Assembly (NCBI GenBank): GCA_051880395.1
Contig: JBJENW010000382.1
Location: forward strand, 1 to 31,604
Source: JBJENW01 sp051880395
GTDB lineage: Bacteria; Bacillota; Clostridia; Lachnospirales; Lachnospiraceae
Direction of reading: 5' to 3'
DNA: 31,604 bases
Both the position numbers and the translations under genes were made by a program. Of this stretch, positions 6,281 to 11,960 are shown in pieces. Under the pieces are notes generated by a model. The model was given only the letters and a program-made list of their open reading frames with translations, was not told the origin of the DNA and ran no database searches. Position 1 is the first letter of the stretch. Every line of letters starts with the position of its first letter.

Positions 6281-7294
6281 TTATTTTTCAGAATCTATAT
6301 GAACTGCCGTCCTGCCAAGCTCTTCCGGTTCTTTCCGGATGGCTGGTGGGGCAGGTGCATTCGGGATATCCAGAGGATACTCCCCAGTAGTAGCAAATTT
6401 GTAGAATTCATTAGGCGACAGCTTGGCAAGATGCCACTGATAACGCCGATTGTTGTAATAATCCATATAGTCATCAATGATGACCTGAACCTCAGCAAAC
6501 TCAGTACATTCCGCAAGTTTCGGTATGATGTGGTCTTTCATATGGCCGAAGAAGCTTTCCTGCGGAGCATTGTCCCAGCAGTTACCCCTGCGGGACATGG
6601 ACTGGCGGAGTTTTTTATCATACAGGATATTAATGAATTTATGGCTGGTATAGTGACAGCCCTGGTCTGAATGAATGATCGTTTCCGCTTGGAGGGAGAC
6701 TCCATGATTTTCCACCAGTTTGTTGATGGTTTCCAAAACGAAATCTATTTCCAGTGATGGGCTGAGCACATACGACAGTATCTGCTTGGTAAAGGCATCC
6801 AGAATAGTAGATAAATAAGCAAAGGTACCATTGTACGGCAGATAGGTGATGTCAGTTAGCAGGACGATTCTGGGACCATATGCCTCGAATTCACGCTGCA
6901 GCAGATTGTCTGCGACATTGCTTGTCTTAAGGGCTTTGGCCATCCGCCTGTAGGGGTTCGGCCTCCTGTAGGGGCAGGACAGATTGAATTTATCCATTAG
7001 ACGCCGGATCTTTTTGAGATTCATGATCACAGGCGGATCCATATGAAGCAGGGCCATGTAAATGCCCCTGGCACCTTTTGTATAGCCGTGTATTTTGTAG
7101 GCAGCGAGTATCAGATCAAAGTCATCACGATCCTGCTGTTCTTTAAGTTCTCTTGCAGGGGCGGCTTTGACCCAGGCGTAATAACCGCTGCGGGATACAC
7201 CAGCCATTTCACAGAGCGTCCTGACAGACATGGTGTTATGGCTTTGCTGCATGGTGTTATAGATGATTTCGAATACACAGGAAGAATCGTTCAT
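6281..7294 (-). CDS. IS3-family transposase OrfB (DDE catalytic part)
   Basis: A 337-aa product with an N-terminal HTH_21-type segment (VRTLCEMAGVSRSGYYAW) and an rve/integrase core. The catalytic triad is visible: D in LLTDITYLPY, D in IIHSDQGCHYTS, E in NAPQESFFGHMK. The typical DYxxYYNxxR-type end is present (DDYMDYYNNRR). In IS3 elements OrfB is made mainly as an OrfAB fusion by -1 frameshifting. Here the OrfB frame is open upstream of its ATG back into the A8 run at 7335-7342, as expected. It catalyses copy-out/paste-in transposition of the element. Confidence 0.9.
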   Translation of the reverse strand: MNDSSCVFEIIYNTMQQSHNTMSVRTLCEMAGVSRSGYYAWVKAAPARELKEQQDRDDFDLILAAYKIHGYTKGARGIYMALLHMDPPVIMNLKKIRRLMDKFNLSCPYRRPNPYRRMAKALKTSNVADNLLQREFEAYGPRIVLLTDITYLPYNGTFAYLSTILDAFTKQILSYVLSPSLEIDFVLETINKLVENHGVSLQAETIIHSDQGCHYTSHKFINILYDKKLRQSMSRRGNCWDNAPQESFFGHMKDHIIPKLAECTEFAEVQVIIDDYMDYYNNRRYQWHLAKLSPNEFYKFATTGEYPLDIPNAPAPPAIRKEPEELGRTAVHIDSEK

Positions 7295-7305
7295 GAGCAG
7301 TGCAC

Positions 7306-7731
7306 CTACTTCCTTGTAGTTCTGATCGAGGAAATTTTTTTTAGAAATTCCATCTCCTGTTTGAGGTAATCTACTTCATGCCGGAGCTGTTTGATCTCAT
7401 CAGCCGCGGATACAGGTTTGGTAGCATCTGTGGGCGCATCATGGCTGGCTGCTTCGCCCCGTGGACCATAACCCTCATGGAATTCCCCGTACTTTTTGTA
7501 TTCTGTACGGATATGATTGGAAATGCTCCATATGCGTCGCTCACCAATGATGTTGATGTCAAAGCCATGATCTTCAAGGATCTTTCTCGGAGATTCACCG
7601 GATTTGTATGCGGTCATGAAGAGCTCCTTGAATTCTTTGGTGAGAGTGATCCTTGTCTCAGTAACACTGTAGATGTAAGGGTTTTGACGAAGTAACTGTT
7701 GTTGTTCCTCTGTGAATAGTTTTCTGCTCAT
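7306..7731 (-). CDS. IS3-family transposase OrfA
   Basis: 141 aa. An N-terminal helix-turn-helix (ITLTKEFKELFMTAYKSGESPRKILEDHGFD) should bind the element ends. A C-terminal leucine-zipper-like coiled coil (ADEIKQLRHEVDYLKQEMEFLKK) should dimerise and join OrfAB. The start ATG at 7731 has AGGATTTTC upstream on the minus strand, a modest ribosome binding site. It ends 12 nt before the OrfB ATG. Produced alone it probably acts as a regulator, as known for IS3 relatives. Confidence 0.88.
   Translation of the reverse strand: MSRKLFTEEQQQLLRQNPYIYSVTETRITLTKEFKELFMTAYKSGESPRKILEDHGFDINIIGERRIWSISNHIRTEYKKYGEFHEGYGPRGEAASHDAPTDATKPVSAADEIKQLRHEVDYLKQEMEFLKKISSIRTTRK
7335..7342 (-). promoter_or_regulatory. 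Probable -1 frameshift site of the IS3 element
   Basis: Eight A's on the minus strand near the OrfA 3' end (codons CTA AAA AAA ATT). A -1 slip here joins ...EMEFLKK to NFLDQNYKEVGALLM and runs into OrfB without a stop, the standard IS3 arrangement. Confidence 0.7.
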
Positions 7732-7828
7732 GAAAATCCTCCATTTCTGTGATTAGAATATCACATCTGGAAGGAAGTGTCCAAGAAAAAGGATTCACAT
7801 GGGAACGGTGTTTAAGAACAGGGGCACG

Positions 7829-7891
7829 TCTTGTGTAGGTGTCTGTAAAACGGGTACTACACTAATTCGCGTGTCCACTGTTATGGGTACA
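7829..7891. repeat. IS3-family right terminal inverted repeat
   Basis: Read on the minus strand it starts TGTACCCATAACAG and contains AATTAGTGTAGTACCC and AGACACCTACACAA, matching the left repeat. It lies upstream of OrfA, so the transposase promoter probably lies in or next to it. Confidence 0.75.
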
Positions 7892-7977
7892 TTATATTTT
7901 TTTTCGGATTTGCCTGATAAAATGGAGAAATTATTGTATAATGGAATTGATAAGGTCAAAAGAAAGGAGTAAGGCTT

Positions 7978-8148
7978 ATGACGTTTGAATTAGAAGGCAT
8001 TACAATTGATGGATTGGGCGACGAAAATAAAGCGAAGCAGGCGGCGCCGCTATTGATGGAGTCTGCGATTATGGCGGGATATAATCCGCAGAAAGGCGCG
8101 GTTAGCAAGGAATTTTCTGCGGATAACAAAAAAACCGGAAGCTATTAA
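7978..8148 (+). CDS. Small hypothetical protein, 56 aa
   Basis: ATG at 7978 after AGAAAGGAGTAAGGCTT. The product begins MTFELEGITIDGLGDENKA and has a central helix (APLLMESAIMAGYN). It ends inside the bidirectional terminator, whose left arm codes for its last residues. A TATAAT (7937-7942) lies 40 nt upstream and may be its -10 box, but no good -35 is seen. No family recognised. The gene sits alone between the IS element and a convergent toxin-like unit. Confidence 0.55.
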   Translation: MTFELEGITIDGLGDENKAKQAAPLLMESAIMAGYNPQKGAVSKEFSADNKKTGSY

Positions 8149-8161
8149 TGCCTCCGGTTTT
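8131..8161. terminator. Bidirectional terminator between convergent genes
   Basis: AAAACCGGA / TCCGGTTTT arms with an extra inner GC/GC pairing around a short loop. On the minus strand it is followed by a long T-run, so it mainly stops the 8192-8999 unit; on the plus strand the stop codon of the 56-aa gene lies in the loop. Confidence 0.8.
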
Positions 8162-8191
8162 AAAGTTGTTTTTCTTATCTGTATGGTAGTT

Positions 8192-8647
8192 CTACCTTCC
8201 CTGCGCGAATGCTTCCATTAATACCGGATAAGCATTCAGCAAGTAGAAAGGGTATTGCTCATTTTTGCACAGCAAAACATAATATCCATCTGCGTTATAT
8301 ATCCCATTTCTATATATAGAACATACAATTCCTGATACGTTCGCTGGAAGCTTATCAAAATATAATGCAATTAAATCATTATCTGAGTGTTCCAGCCAGT
8401 TCAAAATTTTCTTCGAGCGGGATTGGATATCATAACACAGACCTTCTATGATATCGTCTCCGTCTGTCGTATCCAGAAAGGAAGATGCCCGATTGATCAA
8501 CTTCCCATCATGGTATTTCCCTATTCTGTTAAGCAATTCTTCACCAGAAGCGTTCAGGTGAAATTCTGCCACATGGCCAGTAAAAAGCCATTTTTCAATG
8601 TTCTTTTTTATGTATTCACAAATAAACTGTTCTGATAGTGTAATCAT
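8192..8647 (-). CDS. Predicted bacterial RNase A-like toxin domain protein
   Basis: 151 aa from ATG 8647; an in-frame TTG at 8686 would overlap the upstream gene, and GGAG lies 13 nt before the ATG. The sequence follows the plan of the bacterial CdiA-CT RNase A-fold domain: EFHLNASGEELLNRI (His region), INRASSFLDTTDGDDIIEGL, helix ILNWLE, then a strand-rich half ending YLLNAYPVL. The family usually ends with TAYP; here Thr is Asn, a possible loss of one active-site residue. There is no secretion or repeat region, so it stands as a free domain. It may be an intracellular toxin, an orphan contact-toxin tip or a silenced relative. The assignment is from memory of the family pattern and needs a profile search. 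Confidence 0.6.
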   Translation of the reverse strand: MITLSEQFICEYIKKNIEKWLFTGHVAEFHLNASGEELLNRIGKYHDGKLINRASSFLDTTDGDDIIEGLCYDIQSRSKKILNWLEHSDNDLIALYFDKLPANVSGIVCSIYRNGIYNADGYYVLLCKNEQYPFYLLNAYPVLMEAFAQGR

Positions 8648-8678
8648 AAGACAATCACTACTCCTTTTTCTATTTTCC

Positions 8679-8999
8679 TCAAGCAATCATGCGTGCAAAT
8701 TTTGTTTCATCACTTTTCAAAAGAACAAAGCAATCCGTATGGAACTCGCTTAATATCCGGGCGACTTTCTCAGGATTGATTGCTGTTTTGTAAGAAACGA
8801 CCGGAATGTCCGGGCATGAACTATTTTCTCTTTGCTTTTCGCATTTCGCATCCTCAATAAGCGCATTAAAACGCCGGGATGTGATATCAGATTCAACCTC
8901 GTAATAATTCGGCTGCTCTTTGACAGAAAACTTAATTCCGTCTCTTTTTAATACCCTTGTCATGTAGGGGTATATATTTTTTTCTATTTTCCTTAACAA
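8679..8999 (-). CDS. Small partner of the RNase A-like protein (possible immunity/antitoxin)
   Basis: 106 aa starting at TTG 8999, chosen because AAGGAGG sits 8 nt upstream; the next ATG is 12 codons in. It ends beyond the first possible TTG start of the RNase A-like gene and 31 nt before its ATG, so the two are co-transcribed. It is basic at the N-terminus (LRKIEKNIYPYMTRVLKRDG), then alpha/beta (PVVSYKTAINPEKVARILSEF, DCFVLLKSDETKFARMIA). No family recognised. The position suggests an antitoxin or immunity protein, but only by context. A leader motif copy lies directly upstream. Confidence 0.55.
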   Translation of the reverse strand: MLRKIEKNIYPYMTRVLKRDGIKFSVKEQPNYYEVESDITSRRFNALIEDAKCEKQRENSSCPDIPVVSYKTAINPEKVARILSEFHTDCFVLLKSDETKFARMIA

Positions 9000-9012
9000 C
9001 TTTATTTCCTCC

Positions 9013-9046
9013 TTGCCTTATATATTTCTTCTATCAGTATGGAAAT
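9013..9046 (-). promoter_or_regulatory. Leader motif, copy D
   Basis: On the minus strand ATTTCCATACTGAT (9046-9033) is followed by AAGGC and AAGGAGG before the TTG start at 8999. The 14-nt core is identical to 18691-18704. Spacing to the ribosome binding site is shorter (28 nt from CCATACT) than in the plus-strand copies (36-38 nt). Confidence 0.5.
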
Positions 9047-9117
9047 GGATAGATGTGATTTAAGGAGGAAAAGCGAAAGTGCTTCGATTTTGCATAGTTG
9101 CGGCATCATACAGCAAG

Positions 9118-9161
9118 CCATACTTTTACCGAAACACATAAAGTCATCTTGAGGAAAGGAG
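9118..9161 (+). promoter_or_regulatory. Leader motif, copy E
   Basis: CCATACT at 9118-9124, then 30 nt and AAAGGAG (9155-9161). Core and spacing match the leader at 14009, although the interior differs. It is divergent from copy D; the two cores are only 70 nt apart. Confidence 0.4.
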
Positions 9162-9168
9162 AATGAAA

Positions 9169-9846
9169 ATGAAACATGTAAGGGAAGAGCAGCAGAAGAA
9201 ATGCTTGTTTTGCACCAAGGAGGAATTTAAGAATATTGTAGAAGCAGCTACGGATGGACTGGAAACAGTAGACTTTGACTTCATTTTTGAAGACATCAGC
9301 ATCACGGAAACAAAGTTGGCCGAGCAAACCGATACATACTGGAATAAGGACATTATGGAAACGCTGTCTGATTATTTCGGCGTGAAGGTCGAATCTTTCC
9401 ATTTTGACAAATCCGACCCCGGCTGTGTCTGGGTATGTTACACGGATAATACTCCGAACGAAGGCAAGGAAATTGCAAAAACAAATGGCGGCCTGGTCGG
9501 TTACCAGTTCGCAGATGGTGTCCATTGGCATTGGAAAGGTAGAGAAATTGCTGTTATCGACGAAGAAACATCCGAAATTGAGTGGTGTGTCAGAAAATAC
9601 ACCCTGCCAAAAGAGATTATACAAGCGGTATACGACAGAAAAAACAGACCATCCGGGCAGTGGTTGATTACTGCAAAGCGGGTACCGGTCTCTGCGACGC
9701 AAGGATATATCGCTATTTTTGTCAATGAAGACAAAATCGAGGCGTTTAACGATGACAAAATTCTTGTAGACGGAAAATGGGTATCGAAAATCCCTGATGA
9801 AAAATTGTGGGATTTGGCCTATACCGCACTTTGCAATATGAAGTAA
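9169..9846 (+). CDS. Hypothetical protein, 225 aa
   Basis: ATG 9169 is preferred over 9163 because AAAGGAG then has 7 nt spacing. Residues 1-70 are acidic and helical (KEEFKNIVEAATDGLETVDFDF). The middle holds a Cys/Trp-rich stretch (DPGCVWVCYTD, GVHWHWKGREIAVIDEE) and the end a helix (KLWDLAYTALCNMK). It is soluble, without motif that I can name. First gene of a new plus-strand block; followed 44 nt later by a 74-aa gene. Confidence 0.7.
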   Translation: MKHVREEQQKKCLFCTKEEFKNIVEAATDGLETVDFDFIFEDISITETKLAEQTDTYWNKDIMETLSDYFGVKVESFHFDKSDPGCVWVCYTDNTPNEGKEIAKTNGGLVGYQFADGVHWHWKGREIAVIDEETSEIEWCVRKYTLPKEIIQAVYDRKNRPSGQWLITAKRVPVSATQGYIAIFVNEDKIEAFNDDKILVDGKWVSKIPDEKLWDLAYTALCNMK

Positions 9847-9890
9847 CGGTGCAGTCAATTAAGAAAAAATGTGAGAAAGGAATTATAGAT

Positions 9891-10115
9891 ATGGAGTTTT
9901 ATGCATCATACAATGGCCACGAAAGGAACGCCAGAAAAATCTTATTAGAGGAAAAAATTGTAGATACCGATGCATTAGCATTGTTATCCTCCGCAGAAGT
10001 AACGGATCTAATCAATAAGAACTTTCAGTGCTTCAGGGTAGATGATGATTGGCTGTTGGTTCGTAAAAAGGATGTGAAGCAATTCGAGAGTCTCGTCCTT
10101 TGGTGTGATCGATAA
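9891..10115 (+). CDS. Small hypothetical protein, 74 aa
   Basis: ATG 9891 after GAAAGGAATTATAGAT; the open frame extends upstream to 9807 but without a ribosome binding site and inside the preceding gene. It begins MEFYASYNGHERNARKILLEE and ends KQFESLVLWCDR: alpha/beta with a strand DDDWLLVRKKD. The DNA coding for its last eight residues plus 20 nt beyond is repeated, mutated, after the gene at 10359. Confidence 0.65.
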   Translation: MEFYASYNGHERNARKILLEEKIVDTDALALLSSAEVTDLINKNFQCFRVDDDWLLVRKKDVKQFESLVLWCDR

Positions 10116-10133
10116 TCTGCGGATAACGATTTT
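10091..10133 (+). repeat. Dispersed direct repeat, copy 1
   Basis: 43 nt, beginning TCTCGTCCTT and ending GCGGATAACGATTTT, covering the last codons and stop of the 74-aa gene. Copy 2 (10908-10949) differs at about eight positions and is 1 nt shorter. Confidence 0.7.
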
Positions 10134-10165
10134 AAAGAGAAAATTGAGGTTTATCGGAGGAAAAT

Positions 10166-10336
10166 ATGATTGATTTTACGGAAAAAGCAAGAGTTACTAG
10201 GGAAGCAGACAAAACGTTAAGTAACATTTTATCCAAAAAACATGACACTTTTGATCAGTACGAAGAAGTCAGTAAAATTTCGGACATTGAAGTGGCTAAA
10301 ATGATTATTAAACGCTTGCTTGACCAATTAAACTGA
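10166..10336 (+). CDS. Small hypothetical protein, 56 aa
   Basis: ATG after CGGAGGAAAAT. It begins MIDFTEKARVTREADKTLS and ends MIIKRLLDQLN; almost entirely helical and amphipathic, so possibly a dimerising helix-bundle protein. Family unknown. It starts 50 nt after the previous stop and ends 22 nt before the next start, on the same strand. Confidence 0.65.
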   Translation: MIDFTEKARVTREADKTLSNILSKKHDTFDQYEEVSKISDIEVAKMIIKRLLDQLN

Positions 10337-10358
10337 AAATTGTAATTTGGAGGAATAC

Positions 10359-10907
10359 ATGAGCCAATCCTATACAGAAAATTTAAAGCGGAAAGCTATG
10401 AGTGAGGAAAAAATGCCGTATGTTACCTTATCAGCAGAATTTGTTGTTCAAACAGACACACCGGCTAATTTTGAAGTATATGGTGCCGAAATCGGCGGAT
10501 TTGAAGCAGTGATAGATGGGAAGAATATCCCATTTGACTTTGACGCATTCAGCTATGATGTTCGCAAAATAGCAGAAAACACTTACCATTTCCAATACGA
10601 ATCCGGAAACGGAGTTATGTTCCGTGAGTACCATATTTTTAAAGACTTCTTTGAAGAATATGAAAGATTAGGAGTGCAGGTCAGTGAGTTAACTGCTGAA
10701 AGGTTGGCATCCATGAAGGAGCTGACGGAATTCCATTTTGCTCCGCCGGATGATTTCGATGGGAAAATCACAGGATTCACAATTACAAAATTCGCTTTTT
10801 CGGACGAACTGCAGGAATATTCTGTGGAAACAACTGCAGGAATTTTTAATACAGCAATTCTTAATATTTTGGGGAAAAACGAGAACTGGGTTCAAGTAAT
10901 TCGATAA
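10359..10907 (+). CDS. Hypothetical protein, 182 aa
   Basis: ATG 10359 with TTGGAGG 5 nt upstream; an in-frame TTG at 10347 is part of the ribosome binding site and is rejected. It opens with a helix (SQSYTENLKRKAMSEE), then strands (YVTLSAEFVVQTD, ANFEVYGAEIGGFEAVIDG). It contains two long helices (FKDFFEEYERLG and TAERLASMKELTEF) and a beta-rich end. No motif recognised. Immediately after the stop comes copy 2 of a 43-nt repeat, as if the tail of a duplicated neighbour had been left there. Confidence 0.7.
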   Translation: MSQSYTENLKRKAMSEEKMPYVTLSAEFVVQTDTPANFEVYGAEIGGFEAVIDGKNIPFDFDAFSYDVRKIAENTYHFQYESGNGVMFREYHIFKDFFEEYERLGVQVSELTAERLASMKELTEFHFAPPDDFDGKITGFTITKFAFSDELQEYSVETTAGIFNTAILNILGKNENWVQVIR

Positions 10908-10949
10908 TCTCGTCCTTGCCGCGACCGATAATATGCGGATAACGATTTT
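10908..10949 (+). repeat. Dispersed direct repeat, copy 2
   Basis: 42 nt, directly after the stop of the 182-aa gene and matching 10091-10133. In copy 1 this DNA codes; here it is non-coding. It probably marks a past duplication or recombination. Confidence 0.7.
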
Positions 10950-11033
10950 GGTGAATGAAGTTCAGGATCTGATTCTCAGATATCTTAAATAACAAAAGAA
11001 TTGTACGAAAAAGAGATTTTAGTAAGAGGAAAA

Positions 11034-11132
11034 ATGAAAGGATTCAATACTGATACAAGACTTCTGGTTCAGGAAAACATCAGCGATATTATTTACAGAG
11101 GTCGGATCCAATGTATCGAACTCGTAAGCTAA
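11034..11132 (+). CDS. Very small ORF, 32 aa, uncertain
   Basis: ATG after AAGAGGAAAA; the product begins MKGFNTDTRLLVQENIS and stops after IQCIELVS. The ribosome binding site is reasonable and it lies 22 nt before the next gene on the same strand. It could be a gene, a truncated gene or chance. The rest of 10950-11151 holds nothing I recognise. Confidence 0.3.
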   Translation: MKGFNTDTRLLVQENISDIIYRGRIQCIELVS

Positions 11133-11154
11133 GAGAAAATTTGGAGGTTTAATG

Positions 11155-11619
11155 ATGAGTTGGAGAGATGAGTTATTCAGCGAATCTGAACGCGCTTTGC
11201 AAAATGAGGTGCGTCGTCTACGCAGTGCAGTGAGAGAACTGGAACAAGAAAACAGTGATCTCAAAGAAAAAATTGCAAAATATGAGAATTTAGAAAAACA
11301 GTTGCAATTGACTTACGGAGAATGCGATGGGCTTCTTGAGACGGCTATTACTGGGCTTGTGAAACATGAAGGTGTTGCGTTTAGCAAACCAATGAAATCT
11401 CGATTATTAACTGATGACGATGTTGATAAGTGGGACAGACTTAAAAATGCTCATAACTCAAAGTATTTCAAGAACGGCGAACTGGATGATAGAAAAATTG
11501 CCAAAAACTTGCATCAACTTGCTGATGATTACGAGAACGGCGAATTGATTGAGGTTAGTGATGGACTTATCGAAATTATAAATGCAATAGATAGTTTCGA
11601 TTTTAAAGAGGAACAATAA
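11155..11619 (+). CDS. Coiled-coil hypothetical protein, 154 aa
   Basis: Two adjacent ATGs; the second (11155) is preferred since GGAGG then sits 7 nt away. Residues about 8-50 form a coiled coil (ESERALQNEVRRLRSAVREL, ENSDLKEKIAKYENLE). The rest is helical and acidic (DDDVDKWDRLKNAHN; KIAKNLHQLADDYENGELIE). It is soluble and probably oligomeric. Family unknown. The truncated GTG gene starts 1 nt after its stop. Confidence 0.7.
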   Translation: MSWRDELFSESERALQNEVRRLRSAVRELEQENSDLKEKIAKYENLEKQLQLTYGECDGLLETAITGLVKHEGVAFSKPMKSRLLTDDDVDKWDRLKNAHNSKYFKNGELDDRKIAKNLHQLADDYENGELIEVSDGLIEIINAIDSFDFKEEQ

Positions 11620-11620
11620 C

Positions 11621-11710
11621 GTGGGATTTTTTAGCTGGATGTTTGCTGATACCAGTAATCAAGAACCACGTCTGATCCGACAGGACAAGCGTGGTACTCT
11701 GAGAAATTAG
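11621..11710 (+). pseudogene. 5' fragment of a gene cut by the IscB element
   Basis: GTG 11621, 1 nt after the previous stop, with AAGAGGAACAATAAC before it. The 29 codons begin MGFFSWMFADTSNQEPRL, a beginning (G-F/I-FSW-x-x-x-D) I have seen in hypothetical proteins of Clostridial mobile elements. A TAG at 11708-11710 falls at the edge of the IscB element. The remainder is not found in frame on the far side, so the insertion came with loss of DNA or the gene had already decayed. Confidence 0.5.
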
Positions 11711-11960
11711 TCAACTACTCACCACTTAAATCGGCATAGCCGATTTTGAAGTGGGAGCTTGCAGATATAGATTCTATTTTCAGATTCTGTTATCTATGGT
11801 AGTTGAGCAGAGCCGTGACACGTGAGTCCATATGGACGAACCACCTGTGGGTGATGCCAAGCCCGCAGCTCTGGGAGTACATGTTGTGCCAAGGCTATGG
11901 CGGGATATATCACATATCCGTTACGGAGGAAACTCCGCCTTATTTCCAAAGGGAGATCAT
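11695..11960 (+). ncRNA. Predicted IscB omegaRNA (guide + scaffold)
   Basis: IscB systems encode their guide RNA directly upstream of the gene: the 5' guide comes from DNA flanking the element and the scaffold from its left end. Here 250 nt upstream of iscB are non-coding and highly structured. CAACTAC (11712-11718) pairs with GTAGTTG (11799-11805), closing around the left-end hairpin (11722-11754) and an ATAGAT/ATCTAT stem. CAGAGC (11808-11813) pairs with GCTCTG (11868-11873). A CGGAG-GAAA-CTCCG hairpin lies at about 11924-11937. The guide would be about 16 nt ending near 11710, taken from the broken island gene. Exact 5' and 3' ends are inferred. Confidence 0.6.
11722..11754. repeat. Left-end hairpin of the IscB element
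   Basis: CCACTT/AAGTGG outer arms and AAATCGGC/GCCGATTT inner arms around an ATA loop: a long near-perfect subterminal hairpin, which would also be part of the omegaRNA scaffold. Confidence 0.7.

Larger units (their letters stand above)
6101..7891 (-). mobile_element. IS3-family insertion sequence
   Basis: A 1791-bp element bounded by TGTACCC...GGGTACA, with two overlapping-frame transposase genes on the minus strand. The terminal inverted repeats extend about 63 bp, imperfectly, with AATTAGTGTAGT and AGACACCTACACAA shared by both ends. No clear 3-4 bp target duplication is visible (AAAC left, TTAT right). The insertion lies between genes, just after a terminator, and splits no ORF that I can see. 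Both genes and the frameshift signal look intact, so it may be active. Confidence 0.85.

Noticed and set aside
9106..9858. 250-aa minus-strand ORF
   Set aside because: Exact antisense of the 225-aa plus gene, with Phe/Cys-rich noise and no start signal.
11832..11960. N-terminal extension of IscB from an upstream ATG
   Set aside because: The 43 extra residues are not IscB-like, lack a ribosome binding site, and overlap the structured omegaRNA region; ATG 11961 has AAAGGGAG.
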